DNA from: GCA-2862585 sp049890295
GTDB lineage: Bacteria > Bacteroidota > Bacteroidia > Flavobacteriales > UBA7312
Assembly (NCBI GenBank): GCA_049890295.1
Contig: JBMHBP010000002.1
Span: forward strand, 1-64,000
Direction: 5' to 3'
Length of the DNA: 64,000 nt
Below, one piece after another: positions 8,095-16,931 of this stretch. The notes beneath the pieces were generated by a model. That model was not told the origin of the DNA. It saw nothing but the letters and a program-made list of their open reading frames with translations, and searched no databases. Both the position numbers and the translations under genes were made by a program. Position 1 is the stretch's first letter, and each line of letters begins with the position of its first letter.

Positions 8095-10086
8095 ATGTCA
8101 GAAGAAAAAAAGACTGCAGCCAAAAAAACAACTAAGAAAGCTACTGCAAAAGCTACACCCAAAAAAGACCAAGTAATTACAACTGAAGAATCAACAACTG
8201 TTGAAGAACAAACAGTTGAAAAGACCGAGGAATCAGTAACGGTTCAAGCAGAAGCATCTGCTGAAACATCAACAGAAGAAGTTTCAAGCGAATCCAAAGA
8301 AGAAAGCAAAAAAGCAGAACGCTTAACCAATGCTAGTGAAGATACTGATTTTGACTGGGAAGTTTATGAAAAAGGTAATCAGGAATATACTGAAAGTGAA
8401 AGGTTAGATCTCGAAAAAAACTATGAAACTACATTGAGTACAGTTGATGCTGATCAAGTGATTGATGGTTCTGTAGTTTCAATTTCAGATAGAGAAGTAA
8501 TAGTTAATATCAACTATAAATCTGATGGTGTTATTTCAAGAAATGAATTCCGTTACAACGAAGATTTAGCGGTTGATGACATAGTAGAAGTATTAGTAGA
8601 AAAGAAAGAAGATAAAAAAGGTCAATTAATCTTATCACATAAAAAAGCCAGAGTATTTAGATCATGGGAAAAAGTTAATGAGGCTCATGATAAAGATATC
8701 GTTCTTGAAGGTCTAATTAAATGTAGAACAAAAGGTGGTATGATTGTAGAGGTGTTAGGTTTAGAAGCATTCTTGCCTGGATCTCAAATTGATATTAAGC
8801 CAATCCGTGATTACGATGATTATGTTGGTAAGAAGATGGAATTTAAGGTGGTTAAGATTAACCACGAATTTAGAAATGTAGTAGTATCTCACAAAGCACT
8901 AATAGAGGCTGATCTTGAAGAGCAGAAGAAAGAAATTATGTCTAAATTAGAAGTTGGACAAGTTCTTGAAGGTACTGTTAAGAATATAACTTCATACGGT
9001 GTATTTATAGATTTAGGTGGTATTGATGGTCTAATTCATATTACTGACCTTTCATGGGGACGTGTTAATCATCCTGATGAGGTTGTAGAGTTAGATTCTA
9101 CTATTAATGTGGTAATTCTTGAGTTCGATGATGAAAAGAAAAGAATTCAATTAGGTCTCAAGCAGCTATCTGCTCACCCTTGGGATGCTTTAGATAACAA
9201 TATTGATATTGGTCATACCATCAAAGGAAAGGTAGTTGTAGTAGCAGATTATGGTGCATTTGTAGAAGTTCAGCCTGGTATTGAAGCTTTAGTTCATGTT
9301 TCTGAAATGTCATGGTCAACCCACCTAAGAAGTGCAAGTGATTTCTTAAAAGTAGGTCAGGAAATTGAGGCACAAGTATTGACTCTCGATAGAGAAGATC
9401 GAAAAATGTCTCTTGGTATGAAGCAGTTACTTCCAGATCCATGGACAGAAATTGCAAGTAAATTCCCTGTAGGTAGCGAGCAAAACGTAACTGTAAGAAA
9501 CTTTACCAACTTTGGAATCTTTGTTGAACTTGAGGAAGGTGTTGACGGATTAATACATATTTCTGACTTATCATGGGATAAGAAAATTAAGCATCCTTCA
9601 GAGTTTACCAAGGTAGGAGCAAAGATTGACGCTAAAGTTCTAGAGCTTGATATGGAGTCAAGAAAACTTAGCTTAGGAGTTAAGCAGTTACTAGATAATC
9701 CATGGGATGGATATGAAACGATTTTCAACGAAAACTCAGAACACGAGGGTGAAGTTAAAGATTTAACCAAAAATGGAGCTACTATTTCTCTTTCACACGG
9801 TGTAGAAGCATTTGCACCAAAGAGACATTTAGTAAAAGAAGATAATTCTAAAGTAGCTGTTGGTGATAAGCTTAACTTTAGAGTACTTGAATTCCACAAA
9901 GACTCTCAAAAAATTATTGTTTCACACACAGTAATTTTCAAAGAAGTTCACATGGAAGAGGTTAAGCAAACCAAAAAGAAAGTTCAAAAAGTACAAAGTT
10001 CACAACAGAAAAGTACTTTAGGCGATATGGATGAGCTTATTGCTTTGAAAGAAAGTATGAATAAAGAAGAGAAAAAAGGTAAATAA
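8095..10086 (+). CDS. rpsA: 30S ribosomal protein S1
   Basis: RNA-binding ribosomal protein promoting initiation on structured mRNAs, 663 aa. Six S1 domains are readable: ~121-187 (divergent), ~201-275, ~290-360 (GVFIDLGGIDGLIHITDLSW), ~375-445 (GAFVEVQPGIEALVHVSEMSW without its first residue), ~460-530 (GIFVELEEGVDGLIHISD) and ~546-615 (divergent). Ahead of them is an ~80-residue low-complexity extension, first Lys/Ala/Thr-rich then Glu/Ser/Thr-rich, longer than in E. coli S1. Codon use here looks favoured, as expected for a highly expressed gene. It has its own promoter, a long leader and a terminator. Confidence 0.97.
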   Translation: MSEEKKTAAKKTTKKATAKATPKKDQVITTEESTTVEEQTVEKTEESVTVQAEASAETSTEEVSSESKEESKKAERLTNASEDTDFDWEVYEKGNQEYTESERLDLEKNYETTLSTVDADQVIDGSVVSISDREVIVNINYKSDGVISRNEFRYNEDLAVDDIVEVLVEKKEDKKGQLILSHKKARVFRSWEKVNEAHDKDIVLEGLIKCRTKGGMIVEVLGLEAFLPGSQIDIKPIRDYDDYVGKKMEFKVVKINHEFRNVVVSHKALIEADLEEQKKEIMSKLEVGQVLEGTVKNITSYGVFIDLGGIDGLIHITDLSWGRVNHPDEVVELDSTINVVILEFDDEKKRIQLGLKQLSAHPWDALDNNIDIGHTIKGKVVVVADYGAFVEVQPGIEALVHVSEMSWSTHLRSASDFLKVGQEIEAQVLTLDREDRKMSLGMKQLLPDPWTEIASKFPVGSEQNVTVRNFTNFGIFVELEEGVDGLIHISDLSWDKKIKHPSEFTKVGAKIDAKVLELDMESRKLSLGVKQLLDNPWDGYETIFNENSEHEGEVKDLTKNGATISLSHGVEAFAPKRHLVKEDNSKVAVGDKLNFRVLEFHKDSQKIIVSHTVIFKEVHMEEVKQTKKKVQKVQSSQQKSTLGDMDELIALKESMNKEEKKGK

Positions 10087-10109
10087 ACAGACCTTACTTC
10101 TAAATAATT

Positions 10110-10140
10110 AAAGACCCTACATCCAGTAGGGTCTTTTTTT
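10110..10140 (+). terminator. intrinsic terminator after rpsA
   Basis: Stem aaagaccctac (10110-10120) / gtagggtcttt (10126-10136) with a 5-nt loop and a T run. The T tract supplies the -33 TTTG of the following pyrR promoter. Confidence 0.9.
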
Positions 10141-10170
10141 GTTAAAAAAAGAATATTTAATCTATATTTG
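10138..10170 (+). promoter_or_regulatory. pyrR promoter
   Basis: TTTG (10138-10141), 21-nt spacer, TATATTTG (10163-10170): a good match to the Bacteroidota housekeeping promoter. The predicted start near 10174 is only about 6 nt before the pyrR ATG. The -33 element is inside the T tract of the rpsA terminator. Confidence 0.6.
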
Positions 10171-10179
10171 CTAATAGAA

Positions 10180-10713
10180 ATGAGCAAGCCCAAAAGCATA
10201 CTTGATCATCATCAACTACAAATCATAATCAACAGGTTATGCCATCAGCTTGTTGAAAATCATAATCAATTTTCTGAAACCGTATTAATTGGACTTCAAC
10301 CGAGAGGAGTGAAGCTATGCCACCGTATTAAATCAATAATAGAGTCTAATTTTTCTAATGTTAATTTACAAGTTGGCAATCTAGATATCACTTTTTATCG
10401 AGATGATTTTCGTAGACGAGAAGGTCCCTTAGTTGCTAACAGTACATCTCTTCAGTTTTCTTTAGAAAATAAAAAAGTCGTTCTTATCGATGATGTACTA
10501 TATACTGGACGATCAGTAAGAGCGGCATTGGATGCCTTGCATGATTATGGACGCCCTAGCTCTGTTGAATTATTAGTGTTAATTGATAGGAGGCTAAGTC
10601 GTCATGTACCTATACAACCCAACTATGTTGGTCATACAATAGATGTAGTTGCTGAAGAAAGAGTAACGGTTGAGTGGGGCCAAAATGAACGAGTAATATT
10701 GAAAAGTAAATGA
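10180..10713 (+). CDS. pyrR: PyrR-like pyrimidine regulator / uracil phosphoribosyltransferase
   Basis: Type I phosphoribosyltransferase-fold protein, 177 aa from the ATG at 10180. An earlier in-frame TTG at 10168 overlaps the promoter box and is rejected. The PRPP loop VVLIDDVLYTGRSVRAAL is at ~99-116, preceded by the LIGLQPRGVKL and DITFYRDDF segments typical of PyrR. In Firmicutes PyrR binds pyr mRNA with UMP; no PyrR-type anti-antiterminator is visible here, since the leader is only a few nt. It may therefore act elsewhere or mainly as a UPRTase. The stop overlaps the pyrB start (ATGA). Confidence 0.92.
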   Translation: MSKPKSILDHHQLQIIINRLCHQLVENHNQFSETVLIGLQPRGVKLCHRIKSIIESNFSNVNLQVGNLDITFYRDDFRRREGPLVANSTSLQFSLENKKVVLIDDVLYTGRSVRAALDALHDYGRPSSVELLVLIDRRLSRHVPIQPNYVGHTIDVVAEERVTVEWGQNERVILKSK

Positions 10714-11639
10714 GCAAACTAAGTGTTAAGCATTTATTAGGAATAAAGTACCTTAAAATAGAAGATATAGAGCTTATTTTTAACACGGCTGATAACTTTA
10801 AAGAAGTTATAAATAGACCCATACGAAAAGTTCCTTCACTAAGAGATATTACTGTTGCTAATTTATTTTTCGAAAACTCAACAAGAACAAAACTTTCGTT
10901 TGAATTAGCAGAAAAAAGATTATCAGCTGAGATTTTAAATTTCTCTGCTTCATCATCATCCGTTAAAAAAGGGGAGTCATTAATAGATACTGTTAACAAT
11001 ATATTAGCAATGAAAGTGGATGTTTTAGTGATGAGACACCCCGATGCTGGTGCTGCAACATTTCTTTCTCATCATATTGATGTCCCTATTGTGAATGCCG
11101 GAGACGGTGCTCATGAACATCCTACACAAGCTTTGTTAGATGCTTATTCAATAAGAGAAAAGTTAGGAACTGTTAAAGGCAAGAAAATAGTTATCGTTGG
11201 TGATATTCTTCACTCTCGAGTTGCACTATCAAATATTTTTTGTTTGAAATTATTAGGAGCAGAGGTTAAAGTTTGCGGCCCAGCAACATTGATACCAAAA
11301 TATATTGAATCCTTAGGTGTTAAATATGAAGCAGATTTGATGAAAGCCTTAGAATGGTGCGATGTTGCAAATATGTTACGCATTCAATTAGAAAGACAAG
11401 ACATAAAATACTTTCCATCTAACAAAGAATATTCATCAATGTATGGTCTTAATAAAGACCGTCTTAATTCATTGTCCAAACAAATTATAGTCATGCATCC
11501 CGGCCCCATAAATAGAGGGGTTGAAATTACCTCAGACGTTGCTGATTCTAAACAATCTATCATTTTAGATCAAGTAGAAAACGGTGTAGCAATTCGTATG
11601 GCAGTCTTATACCTTTTGGCTAACTCAATTAAAAAATAA
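10710..11639 (+). CDS. pyrB: aspartate carbamoyltransferase catalytic subunit
   Basis: Condenses carbamoyl phosphate and aspartate, the committed step of pyrimidine synthesis. 309 aa, normal. Carbamoyl-phosphate motif ENSTRTKLSFE (~54-64), the conserved SSSSVKKGESL loop, HPTQALLDAY (~136-145) and MHPGPINRG (~262-270) are present. It overlaps pyrR by 4 nt. No regulatory subunit gene (pyrI) is adjacent, so it probably works as an unregulated trimer or under transcriptional control. Confidence 0.97.
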   Translation: MSKLSVKHLLGIKYLKIEDIELIFNTADNFKEVINRPIRKVPSLRDITVANLFFENSTRTKLSFELAEKRLSAEILNFSASSSSVKKGESLIDTVNNILAMKVDVLVMRHPDAGAATFLSHHIDVPIVNAGDGAHEHPTQALLDAYSIREKLGTVKGKKIVIVGDILHSRVALSNIFCLKLLGAEVKVCGPATLIPKYIESLGVKYEADLMKALEWCDVANMLRIQLERQDIKYFPSNKEYSSMYGLNKDRLNSLSKQIIVMHPGPINRGVEITSDVADSKQSIILDQVENGVAIRMAVLYLLANSIKK

Positions 11640-11641
11640 AT

Positions 11642-11953
11642 ATGTTATCCTTCACAAAAAAAAATGAATCCTTGATTGTTTCATTTGAAGCACTTACGGA
11701 TGATATGACCCCAATTGTTTCCCAATTTGATTCAGATTGTAAACATCTTATATTTGATTTAATGAATATTAAGAACTTAGATTTTAATCCTTTATCAAAG
11801 TTTACTACATTTGGTAAAAATCTTGTTGGTCAAAATTCTTTTGTGTTAGTTTCTAAGCAAACTGTGAATGAGCAATTTTTAATTGTTCCAACTATTCAAG
11901 AAGCATTTGATATAATTGAATTAGAAGATATTGAACGACAACTAAATTTCTAA
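11642..11953 (+). CDS. STAS-like small protein
   Basis: 103 aa, two nt after pyrB. The alternating strand/helix pattern and the segment KHLIFDLMNIKNLDFNPLS followed by QNSFVLVSKQ resemble a STAS (anti-sigma-antagonist-like) domain. The C-terminus PTIQEAFDIIELEDIERQ matches the small protein that sits before ribonuclease Z in many Bacteroidota. The serine usually phosphorylated in SpoIIAA-type proteins is not obvious. Function unknown; fold assignment is moderate. Confidence 0.6.
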   Translation: MLSFTKKNESLIVSFEALTDDMTPIVSQFDSDCKHLIFDLMNIKNLDFNPLSKFTTFGKNLVGQNSFVLVSKQTVNEQFLIVPTIQEAFDIIELEDIERQLNF

Positions 11954-11955
11954 TT

Positions 11956-12777
11956 ATGAAACATTTTTCACTTTTAATAATATTATTGGTATTTTCCAAT
12001 AATATTTTCTCACAACAGAACCCTTGTATTCCTAATGCTACACTACAAGATTCTACTTTTGGATTATGGCCTGATACAACTAATAATTTACCAGTTGCTA
12101 TTGCAGAACAATATTATGAGGAGCACATACAAATAAAGACTCCAGCTACGGTTGGTGAAGTTATGGGTGATCCCTTTACAATTGACGTAGCCGGTTTTCC
12201 TGTTAATATAGCTCCAATTACTATTGATAGTATTAAACTAGTAGCTATTGAAGGCCTACCATCTGTAATGTCAACCTATTTATCAAATTCTGATTCGGTT
12301 TATGAAGGTAATTCCATAGGATGTGTTACTTTGTATGGTACTCCAGGAAATCAAGAATTAGGTCAGCATAATATTTCTTTACTAATAGACGGTTGGGTGA
12401 GTATACTGGGTCTAGGAGTAACTTCTTTGTATGAGCAACTTGGCGATTATGAAACAATTGACGGCTATAAATTAATAGTTCAAAAAACTGCTTCTATAAA
12501 TGATAATGAAAGACACCTATTTAGTCTTTCTCAAAACATTCCAAATCCATTTTCTTCACATTCAATAGTTGAGGTTTATTCTAATGAACTTACTTCAGTA
12601 CAATTTTCAATAGTTGATATACTAGGCAAATTGGTTTATCAAGAAGCTTATCAATTAACAACTGGAATGAATACAATAGAAATTGATGGAAGCGCTCTCA
12701 AGCCAGGCTTTTATTACTATAGCATTACGGATGGGAAATCAATGATTTCCAAAAAAATGATTGTGCAATCAAAATAA
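11956..12777 (+). CDS. secreted protein with T9SS type A sorting tail
   Basis: 273 aa. Signal peptide at residues 1-19 (cleavage near IFSQ|Q). The middle ~170 residues are unrecognised and Thr/Ile/Pro-rich with two cysteines. The last ~80 residues are a type IX secretion sorting domain: LSQNIPNPFSSHSIVEVY, then KLVYQEAYQLTTGMNTIEID, ending KPGFYYYSITDGKSMISKKM. It is therefore predicted to be exported by T9SS and either anchored or released. Its place inside the pyr operon between a STAS-like gene and rnz is unexpected for a secreted cargo. Confidence 0.8.
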   Translation: MKHFSLLIILLVFSNNIFSQQNPCIPNATLQDSTFGLWPDTTNNLPVAIAEQYYEEHIQIKTPATVGEVMGDPFTIDVAGFPVNIAPITIDSIKLVAIEGLPSVMSTYLSNSDSVYEGNSIGCVTLYGTPGNQELGQHNISLLIDGWVSILGLGVTSLYEQLGDYETIDGYKLIVQKTASINDNERHLFSLSQNIPNPFSSHSIVEVYSNELTSVQFSIVDILGKLVYQEAYQLTTGMNTIEIDGSALKPGFYYYSITDGKSMISKKMIVQSK

Positions 12778-12781
12778 GTTA

Positions 12782-13717
12782 ATGCCATTTGAATTATCCA
12801 TATTAGGTTGCAATTCTGCAGTTCCTACAAATCAAAGAAAACCAACCGCTCAGTTATTGAATGTAGCTGGGCGTTTCTTTTTGATCGATTGTGGTGAGGG
12901 TACCCAATTACAACTACGAAAGTATAAAATAAGGATGCAAAACATACAACATGTTTTCATCTCACATCTGCATGGTGATCACTATTTTGGACTCATAGGT
13001 TTTATATCAACCATGCATCTTTTGGGAAGAAAAAAAGAACTTCACGTTTATGGGCCTCCACAGTTAAAAGAAATCATTTATGTACAGCTCGGAGCATCCA
13101 AAACAGAATTATGTTATCCATTATTTTTTCACGAATTTGGATTTGATTCACCTGAATTTTTGATGGAAAATAATGACTTAACAGTACATACAATTCCTTT
13201 AGATCATTCCCTGCCATGTTGTGGTTTTTTATTTAAAGAAAAAATCAAACCACGAAGAATGAAAAAAGAAAAGATTCAAGAGTATAGCATTCCTGCTGAA
13301 AAGATTCAAGAAATAAAAGAAGGGGGAGATTTTTTAACTAATGATGGTGAATTGATTTCACATTTCGACTTAACTCGACCTTCATACAAACCACGCTCCT
13401 TTGCTTTTTGTAGTGACACACGTTACTTTGAACAAATCATACCTCAAATAAACGGAGTAGACATTCTTTATCATGAAGCTACTTTCATGCATGAGCTAGT
13501 AGAGCGAGCTCACCAAACAATGCATTCAACAACAAAGGAAGCAGCTACTATAGCTCTTAAGGCTAATGTTGGGCGATTAATTATTGGTCATTATTCTCAA
13601 CGGTATTTTGAATTATCATCTTTGCTAAATGAAGCTCAATCAATTTTTGAGGATACATTATTAGCTATTGAAGGTGAGAAACATGAAGTTATACGTTCTT
13701 ATGATTCTGATAGCTGA
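12782..13717 (+). CDS. rnz: ribonuclease Z
   Basis: Metallo-beta-lactamase-fold endonuclease that trims tRNA 3' ends, 311 aa. Start chosen at ATG 12782, just after the previous stop; an upstream GTG at 12761 would overlap that gene. Zinc-ligand motif SHLHGDHYFGL at ~61-71. The later ligands are in IPLDHSLPCCGF, FCSDTRYF, YHEATF and IGHYSQRY, and MHSTTKEAA is present. The PxKxRN-type exosite appears as LCGxLF-region residues only weakly. It overlaps the next gene by 17 nt, indicating translational coupling. Confidence 0.95.
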   Translation: MPFELSILGCNSAVPTNQRKPTAQLLNVAGRFFLIDCGEGTQLQLRKYKIRMQNIQHVFISHLHGDHYFGLIGFISTMHLLGRKKELHVYGPPQLKEIIYVQLGASKTELCYPLFFHEFGFDSPEFLMENNDLTVHTIPLDHSLPCCGFLFKEKIKPRRMKKEKIQEYSIPAEKIQEIKEGGDFLTNDGELISHFDLTRPSYKPRSFAFCSDTRYFEQIIPQINGVDILYHEATFMHELVERAHQTMHSTTKEAATIALKANVGRLIIGHYSQRYFELSSLLNEAQSIFEDTLLAIEGEKHEVIRSYDSDS

Positions 13718-14513
13718 TAGTGGTAGTACTAAAACAGATTGGTGCCTGGTTAAGAATGGAAAAGAAGTTAAGCGAATACAAACTATTGGTCTAAATCCTT
13801 TTACTATCAATTCTGATAGTATACTCAAAACTATAAGTCAACTAGAGTTAAACTTCTTGGAAATTAGAAAGGTATTTTTTTATGGCGCTGGTTGCGGAAA
13901 TAATGAGAAAAAGTCTCAGATGTTATTTAGCTTAAAACACTTTTTTAAAAATGCTGATATACATGTTTATTCCGACTTATTAGCAGTAGCAAGAGCTTTA
14001 TTGAAGACTGAATCTGGGTATATTGGTATACTTGGTACAGGTTCTAATGTTGCATATTTCGATGGAGAAAATATTCAGCCAGTTTGCACTAGTTTAGGCT
14101 ACCTTTTAGGTGACGAAGGAAGTGGTAATTATTTAGGTAAGCAATTCTTAAAACATTTCATATTAGGAAAATTTAAGGATGAAATATTATCACAAATTAA
14201 CTTAAATAAACATAATATATTATCTGATTTGTATTCTAGTGAAACCCCTAATAGGTATTTAGCATCCTTTAGTCCTTTAATTCATCAACTCAAATCTTTT
14301 CCTCAGGTACGTGATTTAATTTATCAAAACTTCAACGACTGGATAATGTTATATCTCATACCTAATTCGATTACAACTATTCAATTATGTGGTTCAATAG
14401 CCTACTATTATGAAGATGAGTTAAAAAGTATTTGTCATTCAAATAACATCATCATAACTAGTGTAATTAAAAAACCTATTACTCAACTGGTAATCTATCA
14501 TTCAGAAAACTGA
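13701..14513 (+). CDS. BadF/BadG-type sugar kinase (N-acetylglucosamine kinase-like)
   Basis: ASKHA-fold kinase, 270 aa from the ATG at 13701. Earlier in-frame starts lie deep inside rnz. The phosphate-binding loop ADSGSTKTDWCLV is at residues 4-16, the second motif GILGTGSNVAYFDG near ~115, and LGYLLGDEGSGNYLGKQ follows, as in GlcNAc kinase-like BadF/BadG proteins. Likely phosphorylates an amino sugar in wall recycling; the substrate is not proven. Last gene of the pyrR operon. Confidence 0.82.
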   Translation: MILIADSGSTKTDWCLVKNGKEVKRIQTIGLNPFTINSDSILKTISQLELNFLEIRKVFFYGAGCGNNEKKSQMLFSLKHFFKNADIHVYSDLLAVARALLKTESGYIGILGTGSNVAYFDGENIQPVCTSLGYLLGDEGSGNYLGKQFLKHFILGKFKDEILSQINLNKHNILSDLYSSETPNRYLASFSPLIHQLKSFPQVRDLIYQNFNDWIMLYLIPNSITTIQLCGSIAYYYEDELKSICHSNNIIITSVIKKPITQLVIYHSEN

Positions 14514-14523
14514 TAGAAAATAC

Positions 14524-14531
14524 TATCTTTG
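14524..14531 (+). promoter_or_regulatory. -7 box directly before the CHU_C protein gene
   Basis: TATCTTTG ends 4 nt before the ATG at 14536. By the SRP RNA calibration, transcription would start at 14535, so the mRNA would be essentially leaderless. Confidence 0.5.
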
Positions 14532-14535
14532 CTAA

Positions 14536-16083
14536 ATGAAAAAACTAATAACAATAATCTTTTTTTCACTCTCTCTGAATGTTGTTTTTGGACAAATTTC
14601 CATAACACTCGACTTTTATGAAGATAACTTTATCCCAGGTACTAATACCTTCAAGTGCAGTGGTCTTTATACTTATTTATCTATAAATGTGTTTCCAGCT
14701 GACACTCCTTATTCGGTCACATTATTGAAAGATAATCAGATTTTCGATCAAGCAATTTATTCATCAGACATTTTTCAAATACCTAGCGTTTTTACTTTAG
14801 ATTCATTGCTGTATGCAGGAAACTATCAACTTACCGTAGTTACATCAAATAACGAAACTATTCAAGAAAGTTTTATTCTTTTCGACCCTATACCACTATC
14901 TTTTGATGTGAATACTACTAGTCCAGAGTCATGTGAACCTTCTGGTGAAATTATAATCACAAATATAAGCGGTGGAATAGCACCTTACAGTCTGGGAATT
15001 ATTAATTCTCAAGGTGTCTTCGATCCAATATATTCTCAAAATCAAACAGCTAGTAGTTTTACAATTGAGGATTTAGAATCAGGATTTTATACGGTTTCAC
15101 TACAAGATATTAATGGATGTATTTTTACTCAGGGAAATGACGTTCCAATTGAAATAGCTCAGGGAGCAGATCCATTAAATATTTTTTCTGTATCACAGGA
15201 TGACTCTGTTGAAGTTTGTGTTCAAGGGGGGGTAGCCCCCTTTAGTTTTATTTTACAATCTGATACGATTATTACTAATGATTCTTGTGTTTCATATGCA
15301 CTTTGTCCAGATGAATATAGTTTAATAGTATTTGACGCTGTTCAGTCTACTCAGTGTGCCGATACAGTAGATTTTATTATTGAAGATTTAGATGGTTATA
15401 TAGAACAAGAAACATCAACAATGATTGTACAAAGTGGTGGTGTCAGACCCTTTAGTTACTCATGGGAACTAAACGGTGATTTGCAAGATGGTCAAACAGA
15501 TTCAGTATATACCCCAGGCTTATGTCCTGGTGAATACAGATGTAGAATTTTAGACGCCATAGGGTGTTTATTTTCATTCAACATAACAGTAGAAGAGTTT
15601 AATTCCTCTATTGAAGATGAAGTAGATTGTTTTGATAATGATTTTAAATCTATTGTAGCTGAAATTAGTGGTGGAACGGAGCCCTATCAATATTTATGGA
15701 ACACGGGTGAAACATCTAATTCAATAGAAAACTTAAGTCCACAAAAATATACACTTTCAGTCACCGATAATAATGGCTGTGAGTTCTATGATGAACTTAC
15801 TCTTCCTGTTATTTATGATAGTTGCTTATTTAATGCTTTTAGCCCAAATGGTGATCAAATTAATGATACTTGGGCTATTAATTCATCTTTTCTATTTGAG
15901 AACACAGAGGTTTTGATTTACAACAGATGGGGAGCGAAGGTTTTTCAATCGCTAGGTTATAAAAAGCAATGGGATGGAAGAAACGAAGCGGGTAATATTG
16001 TTAGTGAAGGCGTTTACTTTTACACCATTTTATTGAATAATGGATATCAAAAAATCAAAGGGTCAGTTACAGTATTTTATTAA
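14536..16083 (+). CDS. secreted protein with SprB-like repeats and CHU_C (T9SS type B) tail
   Basis: 515 aa cell-surface or secreted protein. Signal peptide at residues 1-19 (cleavage near VFGQ). Ig-like/SprB-type repeats are recognisable as 'GG-x-xPY/F-x-Y-x-W' units followed by 'YTLSVTDNNGC': near residue 145 (GGIAPYSLGI), 235, 310 (GGVRPFSYSWELNG) and 378 (GGTEPYQYLWNTGE). The C-terminal ~85 residues are a gliding-motility-associated CHU_C domain: AFSPNGDQINDTWAI (~432), VLIYNRWGAKVFQS, WDGRNEAGNIVSEGVYFYT and the IKGSVTVFY end. Presumably an adhesin or surface scaffold exported by T9SS. Monocistronic; its stop shares TTAA with the miaA stop on the other strand. Confidence 0.88.
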   Translation: MKKLITIIFFSLSLNVVFGQISITLDFYEDNFIPGTNTFKCSGLYTYLSINVFPADTPYSVTLLKDNQIFDQAIYSSDIFQIPSVFTLDSLLYAGNYQLTVVTSNNETIQESFILFDPIPLSFDVNTTSPESCEPSGEIIITNISGGIAPYSLGIINSQGVFDPIYSQNQTASSFTIEDLESGFYTVSLQDINGCIFTQGNDVPIEIAQGADPLNIFSVSQDDSVEVCVQGGVAPFSFILQSDTIITNDSCVSYALCPDEYSLIVFDAVQSTQCADTVDFIIEDLDGYIEQETSTMIVQSGGVRPFSYSWELNGDLQDGQTDSVYTPGLCPGEYRCRILDAIGCLFSFNITVEEFNSSIEDEVDCFDNDFKSIVAEISGGTEPYQYLWNTGETSNSIENLSPQKYTLSVTDNNGCEFYDELTLPVIYDSCLFNAFSPNGDQINDTWAINSSFLFENTEVLIYNRWGAKVFQSLGYKKQWDGRNEAGNIVSEGVYFYTILLNNGYQKIKGSVTVFY

Positions 16084-16931
16084 AACCATTGAATAGGATA
16101 CCTTTTTAGCCAGGTGATTTGTCTTTTAGCATATCGTCTGCTGTTCTGCTTTATAAGGTCTATGGCTTTTTCTAACTTAATTTTATTGTCCATGAACATA
16201 AATAACTCTTTGTAGCCAACTGTTTGTAAAGCATTTAGATTTTGATAGGGGTATAGATTTTCTGCCTCCTTTAGCAAACCATTTTCCATCATAATATCAA
16301 CTCGTTTATTAATTCTGTTATATAGTTTATCTCTATCCATTTTAATAGAAATATAGTCGACATCGAATAATCTTTGACTCGACTTATTGATTCTAAAACT
16401 ACTGTAAGATTGACCACTTTGTCGACATACTTCCAGACATCTTAATAGTCGCTGAGGGTTGTTTACATCAGCCTTTTGATAAAATTTAATATCCAATTTC
16501 TTTACTTCATCTTGTAACCACTTTAAGCCATTTTTTTGATATTCCAATCTAGTGTTGTCTCTGAGGTTATCATCAATTTCTGGAAATTTATCTAATCCTT
16601 TGCACAATGCGTCTATGTATAAACCTGACCCACCAACTAAAATTAAAGTATCGTATTTTTCAAACAATGAATTAGTCAAATTCAATCCTTCTTGTTCAAA
16701 GTGATTTACATTGAAATTTTCATGGATACTTTTATGATGTATAAAATGATGTCTTACTTGGTTTAGTTCGTCCTTAGAAGGAATGGCTGTTCCAATACTC
16801 ATTTCTTTATAAAATTGCCTAGAATCAGCGGAAATTACTTCTGTATTGTGCAACTTAGCCAATTTAATAGCTAGCTTAGTTTTTCCAATAGCTGTTGGCC
16901 CATAAATGACTTTAAGTGTTTTAGTATTCAT
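16080..16931 (-). CDS. miaA: tRNA dimethylallyltransferase
   Basis: Transfers a dimethylallyl group to A37 of tRNAs reading UNN codons. 283 aa from the ATG at 16931; the open frame continues upstream but those residues overlap the previous gene and precede the family's normal start. P-loop IYGPTAIGKTKLA at ~9-21, SADSRQFYKEMSIGTA, LVGGSGLYIDAL, and the C-terminal SRRYAKRQITWLKR are all diagnostic. It overlaps the upstream gene by 11 nt. Confidence 0.95.
   Translation of the reverse strand: MNTKTLKVIYGPTAIGKTKLAIKLAKLHNTEVISADSRQFYKEMSIGTAIPSKDELNQVRHHFIHHKSIHENFNVNHFEQEGLNLTNSLFEKYDTLILVGGSGLYIDALCKGLDKFPEIDDNLRDNTRLEYQKNGLKWLQDEVKKLDIKFYQKADVNNPQRLLRCLEVCRQSGQSYSSFRINKSSQRLFDVDYISIKMDRDKLYNRINKRVDIMMENGLLKEAENLYPYQNLNALQTVGYKELFMFMDNKIKLEKAIDLIKQNSRRYAKRQITWLKRYPIQWF

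Noticed and set aside
9221..9899. Open frames on the minus strand inside rpsA
   Set aside because: They lie entirely within a highly conserved coding gene, have no family resemblance and no promoter; shadows of the rpsA codon pattern.
10610..10999. Minus-strand open frame across pyrR/pyrB
   Set aside because: Overlaps two clear genes and shows no recognisable protein features.
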